Part shown: piece by piece, positions 36,281 through 45,607 of the stretch | Position numbering within the stretch: the first letter of the stretch is position 1 | How the letters are laid out: the number at the start of each line of letters is the position of its first letter | Source of the DNA: Pseudovibrio sp. M1P-2-3 | GTDB lineage: Bacteria > Pseudomonadota > Alphaproteobacteria > Rhizobiales > Stappiaceae | Direction: 5' to 3' | Length of the DNA: 64,000 nucleotides | Assembly: GCF_031501865.1 (NCBI RefSeq) | Contig: NZ_JARRCW010000001.1 | Location: 2,439,001-2,503,000, forward strand | Made by a program: the position numbers and the translations under genes | The notes under the pieces: model-generated | The model's input: the letters and a program-made list of their open reading frames with translations, nothing else | What the model was told of the DNA's origin: nothing | Database searches by the model: none

Positions 36281-36630
36281 AGCTCGTCTAGGATAGAGTG
36301 CCCTGAGGAAATTGTGGACACGTACAAAAGACAGGAGCTCGTAGCGTTCACGCGCTACGCTCCTGTTTTGTTTTTGGCCACCATGATTACAGCCAGTACC
36401 TATTACTGATAAAGCTTCCAGATAATTAATCACACACAACTGAATAAAGACTGCTAGGAAGTTGTTATTTGGCTCTGTGAGAGCACAAGCATGGAACGCC
36501 AAACATGCGAGCGCTGAATGGATTAAGCTTAAAGCTCATTTAAAAAGCAGATCTATAGAAAAGAATATTCCAAATAATAAAGGGGCAATCGTATGCCCCT
36601 TCGCCATCATTTTATCAGCATATTCGAAAC
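36281..36630. other. Convergent intergenic region between fliI and the FtcR/Rem gene
   Basis: About 350 bp with no gene I can support. It contains the fliI terminator at 36331-36375. The rest is AT-rich and featureless to me. Confidence 0.6.
36331..36375 (+). terminator. Rho-independent terminator after fliI
   Basis: ACAGGAG and CTCCTGT flank an inner CGTAGCG/CGCTACG stem, separated by a two-base bulge, and a TTTGTTTTT run follows. The long stem may act in both directions, also for the convergent regulator gene. Confidence 0.85.
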
Positions 36631-37308
36631 TTACGTATTGGCATTTATAATATAGCCAAGGTATCGCTTGGAATCGATAGGATCATATCCCATTCTTGCG
36701 CGTAATTTTTTCCGCAACTTACTAATGTGACTTTCAATCACATTCTCATCTACTTCGCTTTCAAAAATACCATACACGAAATTGTATATTTGCGTCTTGG
36801 TCAACCGCCGCCCGTTATTGCGAGCTAAATACTCCAGTATCCTTCTCTCTCTCCTTGGTAAAGCTAAGGAGCTGCCAGCTGCCTCCGGATCACGACCATC
36901 AAAGAACACTGTCAGGTCTCCAATGGAGACGCACATGGACTGTGAAGTTGAGCGGCGACGAATTGCATTTACGCGCGCCAAAATTTCCTGAACGTGTACA
37001 GGCTTCCTCAAAACATCATCGACGCCTGCTGCAAACCATTTTAATGTTAAATCAAGGTTCGGCGCACTTTCCAAAACAATAATAGGCTTTTTTTGACATC
37101 GCCTACGGATAGTCGCCGGGAAGAACTGTTTTTCGCCACAATCTCCAACTAGGATCGCCTCAACGGCATCAAAGTCAGTGTCAGGAGCTGTCTCGATCCA
37201 TTCCAAAAAATCATCTGGAGTAAAGCCACTTGTTGAAATGCCTTCCCTCTCAAAACCAGATGCATAACCCTCTGTAACAAGCTGTTGCTCATCTACAATT
37301 AGATACAT
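36631..37308 (-). CDS. ftcR: FtcR/Rem-type flagellar transcription regulator
   Basis: This is a two-domain response-regulator-like activator of flagellar genes in Rhizobiales, called FtcR in Brucella and Rem in Sinorhizobium. The 225-residue product starts [20 protein letters not shown], close to that family. It has a receiver-like domain lacking the usual phospho-acceptor context ([10 protein letters not shown]), then [20 protein letters not shown]. The C-terminal OmpR-type winged helix has [20 protein letters not shown] and [20 protein letters not shown]. It is convergent with fliI; in Sinorhizobium, as I recall, rem lies by flgE, so its place differs. Confidence 0.9.
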   Translation of the reverse strand: MYLIVDEQQLVTEGYASGFEREGISTSGFTPDDFLEWIETAPDTDFDAVEAILVGDCGEKQFFPATIRRRCQKKPIIVLESAPNLDLTLKWFAAGVDDVLRKPVHVQEILARVNAIRRRSTSQSMCVSIGDLTVFFDGRDPEAAGSSLALPRRERRILEYLARNNGRRLTKTQIYNFVYGIFESEVDENVIESHISKLRKKLRARMGYDPIDSKRYLGYIINANT

Positions 37309-37911
37309 CTACCCCACCCGATAATCCCATTTATTCTGCCTTGAAGTATTACGAGAAATCACCACCTGTCAAACGAGTAGCACATAAAATTACACGCCTA
37401 AACAAATTCAATTTTAAATTTTTTTTATCCCAGCACACCATTTTTGAATTGTTTCATTTTTAGTAAACTCTCGGGAATTTTCAAAAAACTATATTATTTC
37501 GGGGACTTACTCTCATATTTTCGGGCAAATCAATCAATACAAGAAACAGCATGAATTAAGAACATCTGTTCCTTTTGAATATATTCAGAGGAATTACGAA
37601 AATAATTTCTATCAATTTTAGTTGGGAATAACTCAGAGAGAGGCCCGAAACAGAGCCTTTTCACCCTAAAGTATTTTTGGAAATGTTAGTGCGAACAGAG
37701 TTATGAGGGGTCAAATGATAGGATATTCTAGCCGTAACCTAGTAAACCTTCGTAGTACTTTTGTATTATATAAGGAAAAATATGCATACAAAAGTATTCC
37801 CTCAACTTCTCAACTCTCCCCCCTTTCCAACTGAGTTACAAAGGACTATGACAAGCTTAAACTAGTTAAGAGAACCTCAATGAGACCGCACGGTCATGGA
37901 GTAGTGCTGCA
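37309..37911. other. AT-rich intergenic region between ftcR and ugd
   Basis: This 603-bp divergent region separates flagellar and polysaccharide genes and must contain the promoters of both flanking genes. It is AT-rich (for example 37410-37500). It contains a 13-bp inverted repeat at 37754-37798 and a short palindrome GACCGCACGGTC at 37884-37895. I see no supported gene. Confidence 0.6.
37754..37798. promoter_or_regulatory. Inverted repeat upstream of ugd
   Basis: AGTACTTTTGTAT (37754-37766) and ATACAAAAGTATT (37786-37798) match as an inverted repeat at 12 of 13 positions with a 19-nt spacer. It lies 114 bp before the ugd ATG. It could be an operator or an mRNA hairpin. Confidence 0.45.
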
Positions 37912-39234
37912 ATGATAATTACAGTTATTGGTTCTGGGTATGTGGGCCTTGTTTCCGGGGCCTGTTTTGCCGACTTTGGTCACACGGTAATATGCGTAGA
38001 TAAACAAGCAGATAAGATCGAAACGCTTAAGAGCGGCGGTATTCCCATATATGAACCCGGTTTAGATGATCTGGTTAAAAGAAACCGGGAAGCCGGACGT
38101 TTGACATTTACAACGGACTTGGCCAGCGCGACTGAAAAAGCGGATGTCATCTTTATCGCCGTTGGCACTCCGTCCAGACGCGGCGATGGGCATGCGGACT
38201 TGCGTTACGTCTACCAAGCCTCAAAGGAAATTGCTCAATCAATTAAGGGCTTCACTGTTGTTGTAACCAAATCCACGGTTCCTGTGGGGACCGGTGACGA
38301 AGTTGAACGTATCATACGCGAAGCAAACCCCTCCGCTGATGTGGAAGTGGTATCCAACCCCGAATTTTTGAGGGAAGGCGCCGCAATTGAAGACTTCAAA
38401 CGGCCAGATCGAATTGTCGTAGGGCTTTCCAGCAAAAGAGCTGAAGAGGTTATGACTGAAGTCTACCGGCCTTTGTATTTGAATCAGTCTCCTTTGGTGT
38501 TTACTTCGCGTCGGTCTTCCGAGCTCATAAAATACGCAGCGAACGCATTTTTGGCGATGAAAATTACCTTCATCAATGAAATTGCAGACCTGAGCGAAGC
38601 TGTTGGAGCAGATGTACAAGACATTGCCCACGGAATTGGCTTGGATAATCGTATAGGCTCAAAGTTCTTACATGCAGGCCCTGGATATGGTGGCTCTTGT
38701 TTTCCGAAAGATACCCTAGCACTGGTAAAAACAGCTCAAGATTACTCTTCGCCGATGCGCCTTATTGAAACAACTTGTGCTATTAATGATTTGCGCAAGA
38801 GGTCAATGGCAAAGAAAGTGATTGCGGCTTTGGGTGGAGACGTGCGAGGGAAGAAAATCGCCGTGCTCGGTCTCACGTTCAAGCCGAATACGGATGACAT
38901 GCGCGACAGCCCCTCACTTTCAATTATTCAGGCCCTACAAGACCGGGGTGCCCACATCGCGGCCTACGACCCAGAAGGAATAGAAAGTGCTTCCCAGTTG
39001 CTTGAGGGTGTCCAATACGGCAGCAATTCCTATGAGGTAGCAAAAGATGCCTCTGCACTCGTAATCATCACCGAATGGAACGCCTTCCGCGCGCTGGATT
39101 TTACCCGTCTCAAGGAGACCATGGCAAAACCAGTGTTGATTGATCTTCGAAACATCTACGGTAAGGACGAAATGGAGCGTCATGGCTTCCAATACCACTG
39201 CGTTGGGCGTCCTGAGCAAAAAATTATTGACTAA
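37912..39234 (+). CDS. ugd: UDP-glucose 6-dehydrogenase
   Basis: The enzyme oxidises UDP-glucose to UDP-glucuronate with two NAD, giving an acidic sugar precursor for surface polysaccharides. The 440-residue product has the NAD-binding motif VIGSGYVGLVSGACFA at residues 5-20, the mid-protein TKSTVPVGTGDE, and the catalytic Cys263 in GPGYGGSCFPKD. The C-terminal domain includes LTFKPNTDDMRDSPSLSI. Length is typical. It is followed by a hairpin at 39250. It probably serves the polysaccharide genes next door. Confidence 0.95.
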   Translation: MIITVIGSGYVGLVSGACFADFGHTVICVDKQADKIETLKSGGIPIYEPGLDDLVKRNREAGRLTFTTDLASATEKADVIFIAVGTPSRRGDGHADLRYVYQASKEIAQSIKGFTVVVTKSTVPVGTGDEVERIIREANPSADVEVVSNPEFLREGAAIEDFKRPDRIVVGLSSKRAEEVMTEVYRPLYLNQSPLVFTSRRSSELIKYAANAFLAMKITFINEIADLSEAVGADVQDIAHGIGLDNRIGSKFLHAGPGYGGSCFPKDTLALVKTAQDYSSPMRLIETTCAINDLRKRSMAKKVIAALGGDVRGKKIAVLGLTFKPNTDDMRDSPSLSIIQALQDRGAHIAAYDPEGIESASQLLEGVQYGSNSYEVAKDASALVIITEWNAFRALDFTRLKETMAKPVLIDLRNIYGKDEMERHGFQYHCVGRPEQKIID

Positions 39235-39249
39235 CTACTTTAGGTAATC

Positions 39250-39273
39250 TCGCTGCTCCCATTGGAGCAGCGA
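39250..39273 (+). terminator. Hairpin after ugd
   Basis: TCGCTGCTCC and GGAGCAGCGA form a perfect 10-bp stem with a 4-nt loop, 16 bp after the ugd stop. No strong T run follows, so termination is plausible but not certain. Confidence 0.5.
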
Positions 39274-39332
39274 CCGCTCCTTTCCCATCCAGCCAAATTA
39301 AAATAAGGCGTTTTAACAGAACGGATCCCGCC

Positions 39333-39667
39333 ATAAGAGGGCTTTGTCAGGTTCTTCAGCCAAGCATAAAAGCCGCTTGGATGGATGCACAGGCAGCGGC
39401 ACTTCGACCGCACCGAAAAAACGGAGTGATGCTCAGCAACGAAGGCGTACCTCACTTTGCATCCTTGGCGAAGTACGCGGTTGCCTTTTTTAGGATATCA
39501 CGCTCCTCGGTGACACGAGCCGGCGCCTGCTTCAGTCGCCTGTTCTCCGCAACCGGATAGCCTCACTTGGTGATTTGCATCACCGCATCTCGTTTGAAAT
39601 CATCGCTGAAATTACTATTACCCATACTGACCTCCTTGCCTCAAATTTAGGAGACAAGGCGTCTACA
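39333..39667 (-). pseudogene. Decayed IS3-family element (orfA/orfB remnant)
   Basis: Read on the minus strand, a binding site and ATG near 39630 give MGNSNFSDDFKRDAVMQITK, the start of an IS3-family orfA. A TGA then replaces the expected Arg codon, and GYPVAE joins directly to ENRRLK, so the helix-turn-helix middle is deleted. The frame continues with TEERDILKKATAYFAKDAK and stops. The orfB start (MRYAFVAEHHSVFSVRSKCR then CLCIHPSGFYAWLK) follows up to about 39350, and the rest of the transposase is missing. One end, TGTAGACGCC on the minus strand at about 39667, looks like the IS terminus; I did not find the other. It cannot transpose by itself. Confidence 0.85.
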
Positions 39668-39707
39668 AATCTAGAGGCTATTCAAACTACTGTATTCAAA
39701 TGTCCTT

Positions 39708-41360
39708 CTATAGGCCGGCCCTGCGACCCGCCCATGAAATGTGTTGGGTCCAGCTGGTGGTCAATCTATGTATTCGGCTTTGCTTTTGCTGAGCAAGACT
39801 TTGTATCAACAGTTCCGGCGTTGTCTCCCTAAGACTATTTATATCAATGCAGTACATATACTTGGCAAGACAAATATATACGAGCTCATGAAGCTCTCGT
39901 TTCTTCTGACGCCGTGCAATACTAACCCGATCATTCGTTAGTCCCCACCCCGAATAAAAGGGGAGCCCGTATGTGGTAACTGAAACACCCCGAATAAGAG
40001 CTTCAAACCCTGTTAAGGACGAAAAAGTGGCTACTCTGTCTACTTTTTTAAAATGATCTACCACACTGCCCGAACTAACGACGGAATCACAAAGATCGGA
40101 GCATACTTGTTCTCGTATTTGTCCTTTCCTGAGCCCCGCTTGTACGTCCGGATGAGGCTTGTAAACAATAAAAGCATCCGGGAAGTCATTTCGAACTGCT
40201 CTCAACAGGGCCTCATTAATGTTTTTTGCTCTGCTACCTTTTGGAAGACCGGATATGGACTGTATAACACCCTGATCATCTGAAACCTGACCAGCAACCA
40301 GAATAACTTGCCTTTTACTCTCTTCAATTCTTATTGGGTTTGTTCGCCTGTCCCAGTTATATTTTGTTAGTTTTGTACTCCTTAAAAGCTCAACCATGCC
40401 TTTTGCACGAGTAACCTCTAACGGACTGAGGCAGTAGGTATTAAGCAGAACCTCCAAACGGCTTGCTTTTGCGGCACTATAATAAATACCCTGATCATCC
40501 AAAGAAAGAGCGCCCCCCCTTGCCAACCCTGCTCCCAGACCAACAGAACGAATAAAACCATCCTCTATATTTAGCAGTGGGATTTGGGCTTTATCAGTGA
40601 GAGACAGGACTTCATCATTGTTTAATGATGCCCAGCAAAGAAGTTCTGCATTCCGTTTCTTTGCAGTTGTAATTGCGCTCTGAATGTTACCTGAGAAGAC
40701 AACGGGGGCCTTTCCCCCGAAAATGGAAGTAACAGTTTTTCTATTCCAGAATTTTACCCCGTAGCATACGTAGGTTTTTAACCTTAGTTTCTCGATACGC
40801 GGCAGTTCTTCCATCAAATGAAGAGCATCTGTGACTGAAATACACCTTCTTTCGGATACAAGAAAGTAGGTAGAAAGCTCACTCAAGATCGCGGGGAGAG
40901 GATAATCGAACCTAGGAGTACAGCCTAGAGAATCTAGGCATTTGAGTAATGGAATTTGGTCAGCATGCCCGCCGAGCTCTCGAAACTTGAGAACGAAGTA
41001 CGGCTGTTTTCCCTCAATAGAGGGCCTCAGTAACATTAGCTTATGAGCAAGAGCCTCCCTTAAACTGTTCGCACTAGTAAGCTGTTTAAACTCCAGCCGG
41101 ACCCAGCTGAAGCTTTCCAGTCGCGGCACTTCACTGTTAAAACTTAGAGCGCTGAGGGGCCCATCACACATCAGAAGCAGATTTTTCCCGCTCCCCTTCG
41201 CTTCTTGAAAGATTTCTTCTCTATCCTTAGCCTCAAAGCTACAAAGTATGGTATCGCAGAAAAAACGAGGTATATGAGAAGTTGCGGATGCATTCAAAGC
41301 ATGCTTGACAGCAAGTTTCCGCTTTGGAGAGAGCGTTTCTTGATTGTGTATGAAGTTCAC
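39708..41360 (-). CDS. KpsC-like capsular Kdo transferase
   Basis: KpsC-type enzymes extend the poly-Kdo linker that anchors group 2-type capsules to lipid. The C-terminal 340 or so residues carry the family signature NIEDGFIRSVGLGAGLARGG (near residue 255), LVAGQVSDDQG, YKPHPDV and GLPFYSGWGLTNDR. The usual KpsC has two such modules in about 670 residues. Here (550 residues) only one is clear and the first 200 residues are divergent. The start is GTG at 41360, overlapping the upstream kpsS-like stop. The 3' end lies about 40 bp from the IS fragment. Gene name withheld because of the single module. Confidence 0.85.
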   Translation of the reverse strand: MNFIHNQETLSPKRKLAVKHALNASATSHIPRFFCDTILCSFEAKDREEIFQEAKGSGKNLLLMCDGPLSALSFNSEVPRLESFSWVRLEFKQLTSANSLREALAHKLMLLRPSIEGKQPYFVLKFRELGGHADQIPLLKCLDSLGCTPRFDYPLPAILSELSTYFLVSERRCISVTDALHLMEELPRIEKLRLKTYVCYGVKFWNRKTVTSIFGGKAPVVFSGNIQSAITTAKKRNAELLCWASLNNDEVLSLTDKAQIPLLNIEDGFIRSVGLGAGLARGGALSLDDQGIYYSAAKASRLEVLLNTYCLSPLEVTRAKGMVELLRSTKLTKYNWDRRTNPIRIEESKRQVILVAGQVSDDQGVIQSISGLPKGSRAKNINEALLRAVRNDFPDAFIVYKPHPDVQAGLRKGQIREQVCSDLCDSVVSSGSVVDHFKKVDRVATFSSLTGFEALIRGVSVTTYGLPFYSGWGLTNDRVSIARRQKKRELHELVYICLAKYMYCIDINSLRETTPELLIQSLAQQKQSRIHRLTTSWTQHISWAGRRAGL

Positions 41361-42643
41361 ACAAGAACCCCCATTTTCCTCGCCTTCTCCAGCCTTGGAG
41401 GTACTTGCCCCGGTTTTGGAGTAAACTTGAAACTGCGTTGCACTATTTTATGAGCCATATTGATAGCCGCGACTGAAACACCAAGCCGGTTATGTATAGT
41501 CCCCTTCACTTGTGTCTCTTCCATTAAAACTCTTAGGAAAGATACTAGGAGTTCATTATTCGGTAGCATGCCTGACCTCCAGAACCTATCAAGAGGTCCA
41601 TCAAAGGTTAGACCTTCAACATCGTAGATTGCTGGTGACAAGCATTTGACAGGTACATTCGCTCGCAATGCATCTAAACCGGCCGTCGAGTTGATTGTTA
41701 CAACACCGGCACATAGCTCTAGAATATTTTCCAGATTACCATCATCAATGAAGGCTACTCTATTCTGGACGCCGAATTCAGTGGAAATTCTTCGAACTAC
41801 CTTTTCCCAATTTATATACCCACAGTCCAGCGGATGGCTCTTGAAGATGAGGGCTTGGTTGGAAGTTGCATTATTTTTAAAGGACTTGATCACTTCTTGA
41901 ACCGCTTCCAACTGATCAGCGTATTGAGAATAGCGCCGAATTGATAAATCTCCCTCCAGCTGTAAAGGAAAGAGAAACACGGAGTGGTCATTTTCACGAA
42001 GTTGCCCAAGAGTTTTTCGCATACTCAATTTCCTAAGCGGTGCTTTAAGAAAACGCCATGCCCATAAACTATACTCCAAAAAAGGGTGATAAAGTGTATG
42101 GCGGCGATAATTTGGAAATAGGACTTTGCCGAAAATATTGAGGCCATTGTAAAAAATATCTGGAAGCGCAACCAAATAAAACTGGCTGGGGAAATCGGAG
42201 TGAATTCTAATTGGAGGCGTTTGACTTGTTCGCTTATATAGACTCTTCGCATCATCCGGAATCCAGCTGTTACAGGTTAATCCCCCTGCTTGAATTGTCA
42301 TATATCCGGGCCGAATAATTCCCATCTCGGTTACAACAACAAAAATATCTCTTTTCTGTGCTTCTTGAATGGCAATCCGGTGATACTCGCGTTGATCCGA
42401 ATGCAAGACAAGGTCTGTAATCCTGTATGCATCCAAAAAAGAGCCAACATAGCGCGCCCAAGCATTCAAATCCCCTTTATAGCTGTAAGCCTCTTTCCCC
42501 CACCAGTGCCATAAATCACCAAGACATAAGTTAATACGATAAACCCCGACACCCTGAACCTTTAACTGCCGGCCGATCATCCGATAGAGAGGTGAAAGTG
42601 GTCCTTGCAAAAACAACACGGTTCTCTTGCTGTTATTCTGCAT
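41357..42643 (-). CDS. KpsS-like capsular polysaccharide protein, copy 2
   Basis: KpsS-type Kdo transferases add the first Kdo to the lipid anchor of capsules. The 428-residue product begins RTVLFLQGPLSPLYRMIGRQ and has YRINLCLGDLWHWWGKEAYS, the opening of this family. It has VFLFPLQLEGDLSIRRYSQY and FKSHPLDCGYINW in the C-terminal half, and VTINSTAGLDALRANVPVKC near the end. It lies 15 bp after a paralogue. No signal peptide; cytoplasmic. Confidence 0.88.
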   Translation of the reverse strand: MQNNSKRTVLFLQGPLSPLYRMIGRQLKVQGVGVYRINLCLGDLWHWWGKEAYSYKGDLNAWARYVGSFLDAYRITDLVLHSDQREYHRIAIQEAQKRDIFVVVTEMGIIRPGYMTIQAGGLTCNSWIPDDAKSLYKRTSQTPPIRIHSDFPSQFYLVALPDIFYNGLNIFGKVLFPNYRRHTLYHPFLEYSLWAWRFLKAPLRKLSMRKTLGQLRENDHSVFLFPLQLEGDLSIRRYSQYADQLEAVQEVIKSFKNNATSNQALIFKSHPLDCGYINWEKVVRRISTEFGVQNRVAFIDDGNLENILELCAGVVTINSTAGLDALRANVPVKCLSPAIYDVEGLTFDGPLDRFWRSGMLPNNELLVSFLRVLMEETQVKGTIHNRLGVSVAAINMAHKIVQRSFKFTPKPGQVPPRLEKARKMGVLV

Positions 42644-42658
42644 CTAGTTCCCCTCTCC

Positions 42659-44029
42659 CTAAATCTCTTGGTCTGACTTTTCTACCTTCCAGCTACTTCG
42701 AACACGCCCACCTCGGTCACGAGTTGTTATTTGCTCCAAAAATGAAATTGGAATTCCCATTTTCCGTGCTTGTTTCAGACGCGGCGGTTCCTTGGAAAAA
42801 CTACCGAAACTTTTATCTGAACCATCAAGCAATCGATCAGCGGCTATCGACGCGGCAGCCTTTCTGCCCTCTTTGGTGTAAAAGTTTCCCCTCACCTGCG
42901 AAGTTGCAGCCAATACCCTCTCAAACTTCGTTAGTAGCTTTTGATCGGGTGGCGTTGGGCTTACCCAGAACTCATCCAAAGACTGCTGGTAGGTTATCCC
43001 CTTCATATCAAAGACAGCAATTCCCAAAATTTTGACAGGGCACCCCAATCGCAAAGCGTGTAACCCCGTGGTGCTGTTTACCATGATAGCGCCTGACGCT
43101 TTTTCCAGAAGGTCAACGAGGTTCCCTCCGTCAATCACATGAATGCGACGTTTTACGCCATACTTTTTAGCTGCCTTCTTGATCAGCTTAACCCAAGGCT
43201 CAATACCGTTATCAAGTGGATGAATTTTAAAAACCAATCTCACTGCTTTAGGAGCAGCTTTTGCAAAGCTCTCCAAAACAAGATCAATTGCTTCACCAAG
43301 ATGGATGAAACGTGAATTGTATCTAAGCTGATAATCACTTTGCAATTGCAGAGGAAAAACAAAGAATCTGGAACCACTTTCAACCACATCTTCAATAATC
43401 ATATTGGCTGCTTTATTTTTACGTCCAGATAGCAGCAAGCGAGGCAGAATACTTAAATACTCAGCAAGGGGATTATAAAACTTATCCCTATCAAAGCGTA
43501 GATAGCCCCAAGGCACAAACAGATTTGAGAGGTTGTAAATTACTTCGCCAACTGCCTCCAACCAAAACGGATAGGGGTAGATAACCTCCCTCTCTACCGG
43601 ACCTGCATCTATAGCCAGTGCCCTGATTGCTTCCGGACTTGATGGTATTAATGAATAGGCCCCCATACCGTCACGTTCCAGTGTGATCCAGTCAGGTCTT
43701 AAATACCCAAACTCATAGGTGTAACATTGTACACCAAGTGTTCGGCAAAGCTCCAATGCCGCCGCATGATATGGAAAGCGATCCTGATAATAAACGACAT
43801 CTGTAACGGCATAAGTTTGAATAAAGCGACTTAAGTACTTGGGCCATTCCAACAGTGAGCCGCGATAAGACCTAGAACGTTTACCACGCCAAAAAAGCCA
43901 ATCTCCGAAACAAAAATTTATGCGATAAGTTTTTGATCCACGCTTCTCTATTTCATCGGCCAATTCCTTAGCAAATACAGAAGGGGGCCCTTGCAAGAAT
44001 AAGAAAACCCGTTCCGCCCTCTCATCCAT
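42659..44029 (-). CDS. KpsS-like capsular polysaccharide protein, copy 1
   Basis: This 456-residue paralogue of the downstream gene shares FLFLQGPPSVFAKELADEIE, YRINFCFGDWLFWRGKRSRS, FVFPLQLQSDYQLRYNSRFI, KIHPLDNG and IMVNSTTGLHALRLGCPVKI. Overall divergence from copy 2 is high, so the duplication is old. The two copies may act on different acceptors. It is preceded by the export lipoprotein gene on the same strand (75 bp gap). Confidence 0.88.
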   Translation of the reverse strand: MDERAERVFLFLQGPPSVFAKELADEIEKRGSKTYRINFCFGDWLFWRGKRSRSYRGSLLEWPKYLSRFIQTYAVTDVVYYQDRFPYHAAALELCRTLGVQCYTYEFGYLRPDWITLERDGMGAYSLIPSSPEAIRALAIDAGPVEREVIYPYPFWLEAVGEVIYNLSNLFVPWGYLRFDRDKFYNPLAEYLSILPRLLLSGRKNKAANMIIEDVVESGSRFFVFPLQLQSDYQLRYNSRFIHLGEAIDLVLESFAKAAPKAVRLVFKIHPLDNGIEPWVKLIKKAAKKYGVKRRIHVIDGGNLVDLLEKASGAIMVNSTTGLHALRLGCPVKILGIAVFDMKGITYQQSLDEFWVSPTPPDQKLLTKFERVLAATSQVRGNFYTKEGRKAAASIAADRLLDGSDKSFGSFSKEPPRLKQARKMGIPISFLEQITTRDRGGRVRSSWKVEKSDQEI

Positions 44030-44104
44030 GCTCCCTCCTCAACTGTTTGTATAATTTTTCAGCTTTGTACTTCTAGTGTGCAAGGAAACCAAAAGTAGAC
44101 AACC

Positions 44105-45235
44105 TTATAAAACTTCTAAGCGATAAACGGCAGCATAACTGGAGATAAGTGGTGAAAGGATCTGTAGAAACTTGCCTAACTCTGCTGTTGGATGATTGGC
44201 TACATACAAAATATCCTTATCCTCCATTTCAACTGCTTGTGCCCGCAAGTAACCATCAGCGTGAAGTACATTCAATCTATATACAACAGGCAACATACGA
44301 TTTGGATTGCGCTCCAAGGCCTTGGGTGCCAACCGCCCTACCAGTTGACGTTCTTCATAACGGAAGATGAAAACCCCTTTAGGATCTGCACGAGTATCCT
44401 CAATCCCCCCCACCAATGCCAGAGCTTCAGAAAGAGATAAAGACTGGGTTTTAAAGGGAACAAGCTTTTGCTCTCCCACTGCACCAAAAGCTGAAAAGCT
44501 GCGCGGGTGATAAGATAGAAGGATATTATCGCCTGATGCAACATTGATGTTATTTCTAGGGTTTTCAATTAAGTCTTCAAACCGTGCTGTCCCGGAACGG
44601 TTCCCTCGTTTCAATGTAATCACAGTTTCATAGGATGCTTCCCTCGCCCCCCCTGCATCTGCTACAACCTCAAGAAGTTTCGCCCCTCCAATTGGCAGCG
44701 AGTACCGTCCCGGGCTCTTTACATCTCCCACTACCACGACGCTGTTGCTGCGATTATCTGTCAAATGAACTATAACTTGTGGTTCGATGGCTTTTCCCAA
44801 TAATTGATGCTGAATTGCCTGACGGATCTGCTCCAACGTCAACCCTTTTGCGCGCAGACGCCCCGCATAAGGAATAAAGATATTTCCATTCGCGTTCACA
44901 ACAACATCCACCTTGGACTGCTTGGAACTTAAGGTGGAAAATAAGCCATCTGGAGCCGCCTCCCATATGAGAACAGATAGGACATCCCCTACTCCCAATA
45001 CAGTGCCGTGACTCCCGCTTTGAACTGCAGAAAACTTATCCGAAAAGATTTGCGGCCTATAATTGTTCAGTATTGAAATCACCTCATGATCCAAGTCTAC
45101 GACCGATATTTTTGCGGTATAAGCATCTTCCTGAACCTGTGTTGATGAAATCGCGTAGGCACTTGGCCCACCAGATGGAAGTTTGGTACAGCCTATTATG
45201 CTAACCCATATAAAAAGTACCCAAATCCAACGCAT
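44105..45235 (-). CDS. Polysaccharide export outer-membrane lipoprotein (Wza/KpsD type)
   Basis: This protein family forms or gates the outer-membrane channel for capsule or exopolysaccharide. The 376-residue product has a lipoprotein signal with Cys16 (VSIIGC). The polysaccharide export domain follows (residues about 75-165: LGVGDVLSVLIWEAAPDGLF, VNANGNIFIPYAGRLRAKGL). SLBB-like parts then include VVVVGDVKSPGRYSLPIGGA. It is the first gene of the minus-strand polysaccharide set. No ABC transporter or co-polymerase gene is in the window. Confidence 0.92.
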   Translation of the reverse strand: MRWIWVLFIWVSIIGCTKLPSGGPSAYAISSTQVQEDAYTAKISVVDLDHEVISILNNYRPQIFSDKFSAVQSGSHGTVLGVGDVLSVLIWEAAPDGLFSTLSSKQSKVDVVVNANGNIFIPYAGRLRAKGLTLEQIRQAIQHQLLGKAIEPQVIVHLTDNRSNSVVVVGDVKSPGRYSLPIGGAKLLEVVADAGGAREASYETVITLKRGNRSGTARFEDLIENPRNNINVASGDNILLSYHPRSFSAFGAVGEQKLVPFKTQSLSLSEALALVGGIEDTRADPKGVFIFRYEERQLVGRLAPKALERNPNRMLPVVYRLNVLHADGYLRAQAVEMEDKDILYVANHPTAELGKFLQILSPLISSYAAVYRLEVL

Positions 45236-45607
45236 CGAAACTCCGGCTTCACATTCCTTGAATATTCTCTTGGGTTGTTACTTTGCCGATTTCTCTATTT
45301 GGTGCACTCCCACAAAAAGAACCCTTGCATTAGCATTAAATAAATTAACCGCTAAAAGTACTTGCTATTCAAAATTATAACTCGAGCTACCTGTAAAAGA
45401 CTATTGTCGTAACCTGCTTTCCAAGGCGAGCGTGCTCAACTGAAAACACGGTAGCTGGTACACAAATTCTAGCTAAAATACTTCACCTGTTACTTATTTC
45501 AATTATCTCTCAATACGGGTTAACGAACTGCACGTTTATCGTTATGTTGGATATTATAAGGTTATTGATAAATCCTATTAGTGCCGTACAGAGATTCGGT
45601 GTGAGAC
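45236..45607. other. Divergent intergenic region before tamA
   Basis: This 372-bp AT-rich region lies between the export lipoprotein gene and tamA, which read away from each other. It must hold both promoters. I see no gene and no strong repeat. Confidence 0.6.
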
